47,816 nt of DNA, taken from an uncultured Lentibacter sp. (GTDB lineage: Bacteria > Pseudomonadota > Alphaproteobacteria > Rhodobacterales > Rhodobacteraceae). The notes under the pieces were generated by a model. The model saw only the letters and a program-made list of their open reading frames with translations. It was not told where the DNA came from and made no database searches. The translations under genes and the position numbers were made by a program. Within the stretch, counting starts at the first letter, position 1, and every line of letters starts with the position of its first letter. Of the stretch, positions 35,593 through 44,280 are shown in pieces. The stretch lies in the NCBI RefSeq assembly GCF_937123735.1, contig NZ_CAKZKL010000042.1, positions 1 to 47,816 on the forward strand. Reading direction: 5' to 3'.

Positions 35593-37283
35593 GCACGATA
35601 GACCCGATCACCCTCTCCGTGCTGGCCGGACGGATGGAACAAATTGCCGATGAAATGGACGCCACGCTGTTTCGCGCGGCCTTCAACCCGATCATCGCCG
35701 AAGCCCATGACGCAAGCCACGGCCTCTACCACGCCACCTCCGGCGACACGCTGGTGCAAGGCAAGTCGGGCCTGCCCATTTTTGTCGGTGTCATGTCCTT
35801 TGCCGTGAAGGCCGTGATCGAAAAGGCCGCCAAAGACGGCGATCTGCAAGACGGCGACATCTACATTTTCAACGATGCCCACATCGGCGGCACGCATCTC
35901 TCCGACATGCGCCTCGTGCGGCCCTATTTTCGCGATGGTGCGCTGTTTTGTTACCTCGCCTCCGTCGGCCACTGGCATGATGTCGGCGGCGCCGTGCCCG
36001 GCAATTACAACCCCGCAGCGACAGATGTGTTTCAGGAGGCGTTCAACCTGCCGCCCGTGAAGCTTGCCCGCGCTGGCACGATCAATCAGGACATCGTGGA
36101 CATCCTGCTGCGCAACACACGCCTGCCACAATCGGCTATGGGCGATCTGAACGGGCAGCTGAGCGCGCTGGACCTCGGTGTCAAACGGATGGACGAGCTG
36201 CTCGACGAATATGGCGGCGAGACGATCACCGCCGCGCTGGAGGCTCTGGGCCACCGCGCCGAAGCGCTCATGCGCGCCGAACTCACCGAGCTACCCGATG
36301 GCCGCTGGGAGGCCGAAGATTACCTCGACAACGACGGCATCACCGACAGCCCCCTAAAAATCAAGATCGCGCTTGAGATCAAGGGCGACGAGATGGTGCT
36401 CGATTTCACCGGCTCCGCGCCACAATGTGCCGGCCCTGTCAACATTGCCCTGCCAACCACCGTGGCAACGGCCTATGTGGCCATCAAACATGTCTTCCCG
36501 GCCCTGCCAGCCAATGCCGGTGTCATGCGCCCGATCGATGTGATCGTGCCCGAGGGCAGCCTTCTGGCGGCACAGTTCCCCGCCCCGACAGGTGGCTACA
36601 CCGAGACGATCCTGCGGATGATCGACGTTGTGTTTTCAGCCTTTGCGCAGGCCGCACCAGAGCGGGTTGTGGCCAATGCCTACGGCACCATCAACGCGCT
36701 CTCGATTGCAGGCAAGCGCGCCAACGGCCAGCCATGGGTGATGTTTTCCTTCTACGGCGGCGGCCATGGCGGCTCTATCGAGACAGACGGTCTCAACCAT
36801 GGCAACGCGCCGATCTCAACTGCCACCATCCCGCCCATGGAAATTCTGGAAGCGGCTTACCCGGTGATGTTTCGCACATGGGCGCTGCGCCCGGACAGTG
36901 CCGGTGCAGGCACACACCGGGGCGGGCTTGGCGCCGTCTACGAAATCGAGGTGCTGGAAGAAAATGGCGCCGAGGCCTTCCTGTTCGGCGAGCGCGGACG
37001 CTTTGCCCCCAAGGGGATCGCCGGCGGCGGTATGGCCGCGCTCAATGCCTTCCAATACGAGCAGGACGACGGCTGGCACAGCCCGCCCCTGGCCTCAAAA
37101 ATGCGGGGCATCACGCTCAAAGCGGGGCAGGCCGTGCGTCTGGAAACACCGGGCGGGGGCGGCTATGGCGCGCCCGGCGCGCGCAGCCCAGACGCCATCG
37201 CCCGTGATGTGGCCCGAGGTCTGGTCAGCGCAGCCGAGGCCGATGAAGCCTATGGCCCAGAGTGGCGGGAGAAAACAGCATGA
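35589..37283 (+). CDS. hyuB: Hydantoinase B/oxoprolinase family protein
   Basis: 564-residue B subunit of the HyuAB family, whose members open cyclic amides (N-methylhydantoin, 5-oxoproline, caprolactam) with ATP or carboxylate ketones. Family stretches include the N-terminal DPITLSVLAGRMEQIADEM, NDAHIGGTHLSDM, GHWHDVGG, and the Gly-rich C-terminal GGGGYGAP. Asp and His residues in the NDAH and GHWHD motifs are metal ligands in the family. The start ATG at 35589 overlaps the preceding stop (ATGA), and its own stop overlaps hyuA by four bases. Substrate unknown. Confidence 0.93.
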   Translation: MSTIDPITLSVLAGRMEQIADEMDATLFRAAFNPIIAEAHDASHGLYHATSGDTLVQGKSGLPIFVGVMSFAVKAVIEKAAKDGDLQDGDIYIFNDAHIGGTHLSDMRLVRPYFRDGALFCYLASVGHWHDVGGAVPGNYNPAATDVFQEAFNLPPVKLARAGTINQDIVDILLRNTRLPQSAMGDLNGQLSALDLGVKRMDELLDEYGGETITAALEALGHRAEALMRAELTELPDGRWEAEDYLDNDGITDSPLKIKIALEIKGDEMVLDFTGSAPQCAGPVNIALPTTVATAYVAIKHVFPALPANAGVMRPIDVIVPEGSLLAAQFPAPTGGYTETILRMIDVVFSAFAQAAPERVVANAYGTINALSIAGKRANGQPWVMFSFYGGGHGGSIETDGLNHGNAPISTATIPPMEILEAAYPVMFRTWALRPDSAGAGTHRGGLGAVYEIEVLEENGAEAFLFGERGRFAPKGIAGGGMAALNAFQYEQDDGWHSPPLASKMRGITLKAGQAVRLETPGGGGYGAPGARSPDAIARDVARGLVSAAEADEAYGPEWREKTA

Positions 37284-39343
37284 GCACTCTTATGATCGGC
37301 GTGGATGTGGGCGGCACGTTCACAGATGTCTTCGTTCTGAACGAAGCCGAAGGCACGGCCCGCGTCGCCAAGGTTCCCACCACGCGGCCAGACCAGTCCG
37401 GCGGTTTTCTCGATGGCATCCGGCGCGAGGTGAGCGCGCTGTCTGATATTTCCGTGGTTGTGCACGGAACCACAGCAGGCACCAACGCCCTTTTGGAGCG
37501 CAAAGGCGCAAAAACCGGCGTGATCTGCACGCAAGGCCTGCGCGATGTGCTCGAAATGCGCCGCCGTGACCGCCCGCGCACCTGGGGGCTGCGCGGCGAT
37601 TTTGAGCCCGTGGTCGACCGCCGCAACCGCCTTGAAGTGCCCGAGCGCACGCTGGCTGACGGAACGATACGCACCCCGGTTGATCTTGACGCCCTGCGCG
37701 CCGCCGCCAAAACCTTGCAAGACAACGGCTGCGAGGCCGTCGCCATCCTCTTTGCCAACGCCTATGCCAACAAGGCCAACGAGGCGGCCGCCGTGGCCGT
37801 TTTGCGCGAGATCTGGCACAATGCGCATGTTTCGGCCTCTTCCGAGATCCTGCCGGAGATCCGCGAGTTTGAGCGCTTTTCAACCACCGCGCTCAACGCC
37901 TATTTGCAACCCGAGGTCTCGGGTTATCTCGCACGGCTTGAAAATGCGCTGACATCAGATGGCTTTGAAGGCGAGTTCATGATCGTGCAATCCAACGGCG
38001 GGGTCATGGCGGTCGAGACCGCCTGCCGCCTGCCGGTGCGCACAGCCCTCTCCGGGCCCGCCGCCGGGGTGATCGCTGCCGCCTATATTGCTCAGTCCGC
38101 CGGCTTTGAAAATGTCATCACCGGCGATATGGGCGGCACGAGCTTTGATGTCTCGCTTATTGCCGAGGGGCAGTCGATGCTCTCGCCGCAAACCTCGATT
38201 GATTTCGGCATGGTCGTGCGCAACCCGATGATCGAGATCACAACAATCGGCGCGGGCGGCGGCTCTATCGCCTGGGTCGATAAGGGCGGGCTGCTCAACA
38301 TCGGCCCCGAAAGCGCCGGCAGCAACCCCGGCCCTGTCGCCTATGGGTTGGGCAACACGCGCCCCACAGTGACAGATGCCAATGTCGTGCTCGGGCGCAT
38401 TGACCCGGACAATCCGATCGGCGGCAAGCTCGCACGGCTCGATGTGGACGCCGCGAGCCAGGCCATCGACACCCATGTCGGCCAACCCCTCGGCCTGAGC
38501 ACGGTTGAGGCCGCCGAAGCCATCCTGAAGGTGGCCAACAGTCGTATGGCCGGCGCAATCCGGCTGGTCAGCATCGAGCGCGGCTTTGACCCCAAGCGCT
38601 TTGCCTTCATGCCCTTTGGCGGTGGCGGTGCGCTCCATGCGGGGGCCATGCTCGCAGAGGTGGGCATCGCCCGCGCAATCGTGCCGCGCTACCCGGGGGT
38701 GACCTCGGCCATGGGCTGTGTCATTGCCGATATGCGCCAGGATTTTGTGCAAACCATCAACGCGCTCGTGGACCAGCTGGACACAAACGCCCTTGCCGAA
38801 TTCATGCAGGCGCACGCAGACCAGGGACTGGCGCTGCTTGACGCCGCGCGCACAAATTTTCAGGCCCGCACCCTGAGCTTCGAGCTGGACATGGCCTATG
38901 TTGGCCAGACCCACACGGTCGCCGTGCCCCTCACCGTGAAAACAGAGGCCGGGCAAGTCATCGCCCCCGCGCGCGCCGAGATCGAAACCGCCTTTGACAC
39001 CGCCTACCGCGCGACCTTCGGCAGGCTCTTGCACAATGGCGTGCGCCGCATTCTGAACCTGCGCAGCGCCGTGACGGGCCAGCGCCCCAAGTTTGATCTT
39101 GGCACGCTCGCCCCTGCGGGCACGGGCCGCACCGCGCCGTTTGGCCACCGGCCGGTCCATTTTGGCGACCGCTGGCATGAAACCGCCCTCTATGAACGCC
39201 TCGCCCTGCCGGTCGGCAGTGTCATCCAGGGCCCCGCGATCCTCACCCAGCCAGACACCACCGTGCTGATCGAGCCGGGGCTGCAAGGCCGCGTGGACCG
39301 TTTTGGCAACACCATTATCGAACCTGTGGAGAAGGCCCCATGA
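37280..39343 (+). CDS. hyuA: Hydantoinase A/oxoprolinase family protein
   Basis: 687-residue ATP-binding A subunit of the HyuAB pair. The N-terminal phosphate-binding loop is GVDVGGTFTDVFVL, followed by VVHGTTAGTNALLERKGAKTG, the second loop TGDMGGTSFDVSLI, and FGGGGALHAGAMLAE near residue 455. These ASKHA-fold motifs bind ATP, which phosphorylates the substrate for hydrolysis or carboxylation. The C-terminal HyuA domain runs from about 490. The start ATG at 37280 gives STLMIGVDVGG; the frame is open to 37262. It works with HyuB encoded immediately before it. Confidence 0.94.
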   Translation: MSTLMIGVDVGGTFTDVFVLNEAEGTARVAKVPTTRPDQSGGFLDGIRREVSALSDISVVVHGTTAGTNALLERKGAKTGVICTQGLRDVLEMRRRDRPRTWGLRGDFEPVVDRRNRLEVPERTLADGTIRTPVDLDALRAAAKTLQDNGCEAVAILFANAYANKANEAAAVAVLREIWHNAHVSASSEILPEIREFERFSTTALNAYLQPEVSGYLARLENALTSDGFEGEFMIVQSNGGVMAVETACRLPVRTALSGPAAGVIAAAYIAQSAGFENVITGDMGGTSFDVSLIAEGQSMLSPQTSIDFGMVVRNPMIEITTIGAGGGSIAWVDKGGLLNIGPESAGSNPGPVAYGLGNTRPTVTDANVVLGRIDPDNPIGGKLARLDVDAASQAIDTHVGQPLGLSTVEAAEAILKVANSRMAGAIRLVSIERGFDPKRFAFMPFGGGGALHAGAMLAEVGIARAIVPRYPGVTSAMGCVIADMRQDFVQTINALVDQLDTNALAEFMQAHADQGLALLDAARTNFQARTLSFELDMAYVGQTHTVAVPLTVKTEAGQVIAPARAEIETAFDTAYRATFGRLLHNGVRRILNLRSAVTGQRPKFDLGTLAPAGTGRTAPFGHRPVHFGDRWHETALYERLALPVGSVIQGPAILTQPDTTVLIEPGLQGRVDRFGNTIIEPVEKAP

Positions 39344-39960
39344 GCAATCCAACCACCTGGGATATGTCCCGCACCGCGCTGCTGACAATTGATTTGCAAA
39401 ACGATTTCTTGCACCCGGAAGGAGCCTATGGCCGCGCCGGCCAGACGGCGGCCAGCATCGCTGCCCTGCCCGCCCGGATCGCCCCGCTGGCGCGAGCTTT
39501 GCAAGCCAGGGGGGGGCGCTATTTTTCGGCCCAGTTCACCCTTGTGCCCGACAAAGACGGCACGCCGCTCATTGCCCCACACCTGAAAGCGCTGCGCCCC
39601 TTTCTCGGGCCGGGAGATTTCGCACCCGGCAGCTTTGGGCACAGCCTTGTCGACAGCCTCCAGCCCGCGGATTTCGTGGTTGAAAAAGTCGCTTACTCCG
39701 CCTTTTACCAAACCCGGCTGGAATATTTGATGCGCGCACTCGAGATTGATCACCTGATTGTCGGCGGTATCGTCACCAACGGCGGCGTCGCCTCGACCCT
39801 GCGCGACGCCCACCTGCGCAACATCGAAACCGTCATGCTCACCGATGGCTGCGCGGCCTTCAAATCCGAGGTCCATGAGGCCACGCTCCTCTCGCTTGGC
39901 ACCGTCACCCACCAGATGAGCTGCGCACAGATGCTGGCCCTTGTAGAGGGCACAGCATGA
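39340..39960 (+). CDS. Isochorismatase-family protein lacking the catalytic Cys
   Basis: 206-residue cysteine-hydrolase-fold protein. The triad Asp is D18 (LTIDLQNDF) and the Lys is K116 (VVEKVAYSAF), but the nucleophile position is G149 (IVTNGGVASTLRDA), where amidases have Cys; the pncA product in the same window has TDFCVAYSALDA there. Isochorismatases proper (EntB, PhzD) also lack this Cys and hydrolyse a vinyl ether, so a non-amidase reaction or loss of activity is likely. Starts and stops overlap the neighbouring genes by four bases on both sides, within the catabolic operon. Confidence 0.9.
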   Translation: MSNPTTWDMSRTALLTIDLQNDFLHPEGAYGRAGQTAASIAALPARIAPLARALQARGGRYFSAQFTLVPDKDGTPLIAPHLKALRPFLGPGDFAPGSFGHSLVDSLQPADFVVEKVAYSAFYQTRLEYLMRALEIDHLIVGGIVTNGGVASTLRDAHLRNIETVMLTDGCAAFKSEVHEATLLSLGTVTHQMSCAQMLALVEGTA

Positions 39961-40823
39961 GCCTCAGAACACGCCTCAAGAGCAAAGAGATTGTCGTCGC
40001 CCCCGGCGTCTATGACGGGCTGACGGCCTCGCTGGCCGAGGCGGCAGGCTTTGAGGCCCTCTACCTCAGCGGTGCGGCGGTCGCCTATACGCGTCTGGGC
40101 CGGCCCGACATTGGCCTCACCACCGCCTCGGAAATGGCCGACACGATGATGCTGATCGCCGATCGCACCCCCCTGCCGGTGATCATTGATGCCGACACGG
40201 GCTTTGGCAACGCGCTCAACGCCCAGCGCACCATGCGCCTTTACGAGCGCGCAGGCGCCTCTGCGTTGCAAATCGAAGATCAGAGCTACCCCAAACGCTG
40301 CGGCCACCTGGCCGACAAATCGCTGATCAGCGCAGGCGAAATGGTGGGCAAGATTGCCGCCATGGCCGATGCCCGCGCAACCGAAAACACCCTGATCATT
40401 GCCCGCACAGATGCCATTGCCGTGGAGGGCTTCGCCGCCGCCGAAGACCGCGCCGGAGCCTATCTTGAGGCCGGTGCCGATGTGCTGTTCATTGAAGCCC
40501 CGCAAGACAGATCCCAGCTGGAGCAAATCGCCGCGCGCTTTGGCGGGCGCATTCCGTTGCTCGCCAATATGGTCGAGGGCGGGGCCACCCCCATCACGGG
40601 CGCCCAAGATCTGGAGCGCCTCGGCTTTTCCATTGTGATCTTCCCCGGCGGTATCGTGCGCGCCCTCGCGCGCACCGCACAGGACTATTACCAAAGCCTC
40701 GCCACACACGGCTCCAACAAACCCTTCGCAGAGCGGATGTTTGATTTCAACGGGCTCAACGGCGTGATCGGCACCGCAGAGATGCTCAAAACAGGGGCCC
40801 GCTATGACGGCTCCGACAGTTGA
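39957..40823 (+). CDS. Isocitrate lyase/2-alkylmalate lyase family protein
   Basis: 288-residue TIM-barrel enzyme of the isocitrate lyase/PEP mutase superfamily. Metal-binding residues are D78 and D80 in IIDADTGFGN and E107/D108 in LQIEDQSYP. The mobile loop K113-R-C115-G-H carries the acid Cys found in C-C lyases such as 2-methylisocitrate lyase, 2,3-dimethylmalate lyase and carnation petal death protein; PEP mutases lack it. It should therefore split a 2-alkyl- or 2,3-dialkylmalate into pyruvate or another 2-oxo acid plus a small acid. Together with LeuCD-type hydratase genes it recalls the DmdAB-Dml pair of nicotinate fermentation. Confidence 0.9.
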   Translation: MSLRTRLKSKEIVVAPGVYDGLTASLAEAAGFEALYLSGAAVAYTRLGRPDIGLTTASEMADTMMLIADRTPLPVIIDADTGFGNALNAQRTMRLYERAGASALQIEDQSYPKRCGHLADKSLISAGEMVGKIAAMADARATENTLIIARTDAIAVEGFAAAEDRAGAYLEAGADVLFIEAPQDRSQLEQIAARFGGRIPLLANMVEGGATPITGAQDLERLGFSIVIFPGGIVRALARTAQDYYQSLATHGSNKPFAERMFDFNGLNGVIGTAEMLKTGARYDGSDS

Positions 40824-42177
40824 ACCCCCGCCCCCCAGCTTTGATCTTGAGGTTCAAACGCTGATCATCGGCGCAGGGGCCTGCGGCCTCGTGGCGGCCC
40901 TCTCGGCCAAAGAAGCCGGACAAGACCTGTTGGTGATCGAGGCAGACCCCCTGCCGTCTGGCTCAACGGCCCTGTCAGCGGGGCTGATCCCCGCTGCCGG
41001 CACAAAGCTCCAGCAGGCTGCCGGCATAGAGGACAGCGCCGCACAGTTCGCGGCCGATATCCAAGCCAAGGCCCATGGCGAAAATGACCAGGCCCTTGTT
41101 GATCTGCTCGCCCAGAATGCCGGCCCTGTGATCGACTGGCTGTCAGAGGCCCACGGCTTGCCCTTTTCGGTCGTGGATGACTTTGATTATCCGGGCCACA
41201 GCCGCCGCCGGATGCACGGCCTGCCCACCCGCGCGGGCCGCGAGCTGATTGATGCGCTGCGCAGCGCCGCCGAGCGGGCCGACATAGACATTATCTGCGA
41301 GCGCCGTGCCACAACACTCTATTTCGCCGATGGCCGCGTGCAAGGCATCGCCGCACGCCGCCCCGATGGCGGCCTTGAAACCATCGGCTGCGCGCGGCTC
41401 ATCCTGGCCTGCAACGGTTTTGGCGGCAACCCGGCGCTTGTGGGGGAGCATATGCCGCAAATCCGCGAGGGGCTCTGGTTTGGCCATGATGGCAACCAAG
41501 GCGAAGCCGTGCTCTGGGCCGAGCCCATCGGCGCCCAGACACAGCACCTTGGCGCCTATCAGGGCCATGGCAACGTCGCACATCCGCACGGAATCCTGAT
41601 CACCTGGGCCACAATCACCGAGGGGGGCGTGCAGGTGAACCGCGACGGCCTGCGCTTCTGGAACGAAGCACAGGGCTACTCCGAGGCGGCCCGCGCCGTG
41701 CTTGCCCAACCGGGCGGAGAGGCCTATGCGATCTTTGACAGCCGGATCGCCGCCATCGCCCGCCAGTTTGAAGATTTCAAACACGCCGAGGCGCAGGGGG
41801 CCATCAAAACCGCCCCAACCGTCGCCGGGCTGGCCGAGGCCCTCGGCCTGCCCGCCAAGGCGCTGCAAGACACGCTCAAAGCCCTGCCCCGAGGAGGGCG
41901 CGACTCCTTTGGCAGGCCATTCGGGCCCAGCGCGCTGCAAGCGCCCTATTGCGGCGTGCGTGTGACCGGAGCGCTGTTTCACACCCAAGGCGGGCTGCGT
42001 GTTGACACCCACGCCCGGGTCATGGGGCAAAGCGGACAGCCGATCGCGAACCTCTTTGCCGGGGGTGGGGCCGCCTGCGGCGTTTCCGGTCGCGCAGACA
42101 GCGGCTATCTGTCGGGCAATGGCCTGCTGGCAGCCGTGGTCCTGGGCCGCATCGCAGGGCAGGACCAGAGCGCCTGA
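40804..42177 (+). CDS. FAD-dependent oxidoreductase, fumarate reductase-like
   Basis: 457-residue FAD_binding_2 family flavoprotein. The FAD loop is IIGAGACGLVAALSAKEAG (near residue 20), and the C-terminal FAD signature LFAGGGAACGVSGRADSGYLSGNGLL is typical. The substrate-domain stretch YCGVRVTGALFHTQGGLRVD matches fumarate reductase, tricarballylate dehydrogenase and ketosteroid dehydrogenase relatives. It would put in or take out a C=C bond next to a carboxyl or carbonyl group. No signal peptide or haem domain is seen, so it is cytoplasmic. It is the last gene of the operon and starts 20 bases inside the lyase gene. Confidence 0.9.
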   Translation: MTAPTVEPPPPSFDLEVQTLIIGAGACGLVAALSAKEAGQDLLVIEADPLPSGSTALSAGLIPAAGTKLQQAAGIEDSAAQFAADIQAKAHGENDQALVDLLAQNAGPVIDWLSEAHGLPFSVVDDFDYPGHSRRRMHGLPTRAGRELIDALRSAAERADIDIICERRATTLYFADGRVQGIAARRPDGGLETIGCARLILACNGFGGNPALVGEHMPQIREGLWFGHDGNQGEAVLWAEPIGAQTQHLGAYQGHGNVAHPHGILITWATITEGGVQVNRDGLRFWNEAQGYSEAARAVLAQPGGEAYAIFDSRIAAIARQFEDFKHAEAQGAIKTAPTVAGLAEALGLPAKALQDTLKALPRGGRDSFGRPFGPSALQAPYCGVRVTGALFHTQGGLRVDTHARVMGQSGQPIANLFAGGGAACGVSGRADSGYLSGNGLLAAVVLGRIAGQDQSA

Positions 42178-42183
42178 TCGGCC

Positions 42184-42537
42184 TCAGCCCGCGCGCGTCC
42201 CGTTGGGCACGGCATTTTCGGGCATGGCCAGAACCGGCGTCACCCCGTCAGCATAGCCAATGTCAAACAACATCGCCTCCGAGGTGATCCCCGCCATGAC
42301 CTGCGGCGCGAGGTTCACCACAAACAGCGCTTGTCGTCCGACAATCTCGCTCGGATCATCGCGCTCGCCCTTCATGCCCACCAGCACGGTGCGCGTGGCA
42401 AAGCCGAGGTCCACCCGCAGCTGCACCAACTTTTTGGACTTGGGCACATCGGCCACCTCCAAAATTGTCCCCACACGGATATCGAGCTTCTGGAAGTCCT
42501 CAAAAGAGACCGTCTCTTTGGGCTGCGCAGGCGTCAT
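42184..42537 (-). CDS. tRNA-binding protein, CsaA/MetRS-C-like
   Basis: 117-residue protein made almost only of the tRNA_bind (EMAP II-like OB) domain: FEDFQKLDIRVGTILEV, KSKKLVQLRVDLG, LVGRQ-type strand VGRQALFVVNLAP, and the ending MPENAVPNGTRAG. Similar free-standing proteins are CsaA, proposed as a secretion chaperone, and the C-terminal dimer domain of methionyl-tRNA synthetase. Its start overlaps the end of trhO by four bases, so both are linked to tRNA. It is convergent with the flavoprotein gene, six bases apart and without a terminator. Confidence 0.9.
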   Translation of the reverse strand: MTPAQPKETVSFEDFQKLDIRVGTILEVADVPKSKKLVQLRVDLGFATRTVLVGMKGERDDPSEIVGRQALFVVNLAPQVMAGITSEAMLFDIGYADGVTPVLAMPENAVPNGTRAG

Positions 42538-43460
42538 CCGAGCGGCTCAAGCGGCACATCCACCTTGATGTGCTGCTCGCCTCGCTCTGCGGCCAGCCGG
42601 ATCTGCTTTTGGCGCTCGCGAAAGCGCGCCTTATCGTCCTCGGTGGTCTCGTCAATGCAATGGTGGCAAGACACCCCCTGCTCCCATGTCGCGCGCGCCT
42701 TGTCTTCGGGCAAAACAGGCCGGCGGCAGGCATGGCACAGCTCGTGCGGCCCCTCACGCAAGCCATGGCCCACCGAAACGCGCCCGTCAAAAACAAAGCA
42801 CTCGCCGTTCCAGGTGCTCTGCTCTTGAGGCACTTTCTCAAGGTATTTCAAAATACCGCCCTTGAGGTGATAAACCTCTTCAATCCCCTGCCCGAGCAGG
42901 TAATTGGTCGATTTCTCACAGCGGATACCGCCGGTGCAGAACATGGCAATGCGCTTGTTGTGAAAGCGCTCCTTGTTCTCCTCCCACCAGGCCGGAAAGT
43001 CGCGAAAGCTTGCGGTTTTCGGGTCAACAGCCCCCTCAAACGTGCCGATAGCAACCTCATAGTCGTTGCGCGTGTCAATCACCGCCACATCTTCAGAGAG
43101 GATCAGCGCGTTCCAGTCCTCCGGCGCCACATAGTTGCCCACATGGGCGCGCGGGTCCACATCGGGCTGGCCCATGGTGACAATCTCTTTTTTGAGCTTC
43201 ACCTTCATGCGCGCAAACGGCTGGTGCGCGGCGGTGCTTTCCTTCCACTCCAGTGTGGCGCAGCCGGGCAGCGCGCGGATATAGGCCAACACCTTGTCCA
43301 GCCCCGCACGGTGGCCGGCAATCGTGCCGTTGATCCCCTCGCGCGCAATCAGCAGAGAGCCGGAAATTCCGTTCTCCCGGCAGACATCCTGCAAAGGTGC
43401 CTGCATGGCGGCAGGGTCGTCAAACGGGGTGAAATGATAGAGTGCAGCAAGTATAAACAT
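42534..43460 (-). CDS. trhO: tRNA uridine(34) hydroxylase TrhO
   Basis: 308-residue rhodanese-like protein (YceA family) that hydroxylates uridine 34 of tRNA with oxygen, a step towards cmo5U/mo5U. An N-terminal acylphosphatase-like domain (IAREGINGTIAG) is followed by the rhodanese domain with the active-site loop CTGGIRCEKS (C175 and C181), and a C-terminal Cys-rich segment (LCHACRRPV, SCHHC) that may bind metal. The ATG at 43460 gives the usual start MFILAALYHF. It leads a two-gene operon with the tRNA-binding protein. Confidence 0.94.
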   Translation of the reverse strand: MFILAALYHFTPFDDPAAMQAPLQDVCRENGISGSLLIAREGINGTIAGHRAGLDKVLAYIRALPGCATLEWKESTAAHQPFARMKVKLKKEIVTMGQPDVDPRAHVGNYVAPEDWNALILSEDVAVIDTRNDYEVAIGTFEGAVDPKTASFRDFPAWWEENKERFHNKRIAMFCTGGIRCEKSTNYLLGQGIEEVYHLKGGILKYLEKVPQEQSTWNGECFVFDGRVSVGHGLREGPHELCHACRRPVLPEDKARATWEQGVSCHHCIDETTEDDKARFRERQKQIRLAAERGEQHIKVDVPLEPLG

Positions 43461-43567
43461 GGGCTTCGCCTAGCTGGGAATCGCGGTTTCGGCAAGGCTT
43501 TTACCCTTGAGTTTAGCGCTTTGCACCCCTACCCATTGTCGCAGAGAGCCGAGCCAAGGAGCCCGCC

Positions 43568-44179
43568 ATGTCAAACACCGCCCTCCTCGTCATCGACGTC
43601 CAGAATGATTTTTGCCCGGGCGGCGCCCTCGCTGTTGCGGGCGGCGATCAGATCGTATCAGGCATCAACGCGCTGATGGACGCGCATTCCTGCATCGTCC
43701 TCACGCAAGACTGGCATCCCGCGGGCCACTCCTCCTTTGCCTCCTCGCACGCAGGCAAAGCGCCTTACGAGATGGTCGATATGCCCTACGGCGCGCAAGT
43801 CCTCTGGCCCGATCATTGCGTCGCTGGCTCCCAGGGCGCGGCGTTTCACCCCGACCTGCGCACCGATGCCGCCCAGATGATCGTGCGCAAAGGCTTTCGC
43901 CATGCCATCGACAGCTACTCCGCCTTTTTCGAGAACGACCACACCACAGCCACCGGCCTGCACGGCTACCTGCAAGAGCGCGGCGTCAAATCCGTTGTGC
44001 TCACCGGCCTCGCAACGGATTTTTGCGTCGCCTATTCGGCGCTGGACGCTGCGCGGCTCGGCTACCATGTCACCCTCCGGGAAGACCTCTGCCGCGCCAT
44101 CGACCTCAACGGCTCCCTTGCAGAGGCCAAAAGCCAGATGCAGGCCGCCGGCGTGATATGCGAGGGCATCTTTACCTGA
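43568..44179 (+). CDS. pncA: Nicotinamidase PncA
   Basis: 203-residue amidase converting nicotinamide to nicotinate in NAD salvage. The triad is D10 (VIDVQNDF), K108 (VRKGF) and C153 (ATDFCVAYSALDA); the metal site D48, H50 and H54 lies in TQDWHPAGH. PGGALAV is also typical. The ATG at 43568 follows AAGGAG. The next step, nicotinate phosphoribosyltransferase, is encoded 2.4 kb further on the same strand with a kinase gene in between. It provides an internal comparison for the Cys-less relative at 39340. Confidence 0.96.
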   Translation: MSNTALLVIDVQNDFCPGGALAVAGGDQIVSGINALMDAHSCIVLTQDWHPAGHSSFASSHAGKAPYEMVDMPYGAQVLWPDHCVAGSQGAAFHPDLRTDAAQMIVRKGFRHAIDSYSAFFENDHTTATGLHGYLQERGVKSVVLTGLATDFCVAYSALDAARLGYHVTLREDLCRAIDLNGSLAEAKSQMQAAGVICEGIFT

Positions 44180-44280
44180 GACACGGCGCGAAACGCCTAA
44201 AAATAAGTGCAAATAGGGGGTGGCTGTTACCTGTTCGTTAAGGGGCAGAGGCGTAACTCTGGGCCAAATGCAGGCCAAGA

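Noticed and set aside
37955..39388. Open frame of 477 codons opposite hyuA
   Set aside because: hyuA carries clear ATP-binding motifs; the opposite frame has no family pattern.
39340..39960. Assignment as N-carbamoyl amidase of a hydantoin pathway
   Set aside because: The nucleophilic Cys is replaced by Gly149, so the usual amidase mechanism cannot operate.
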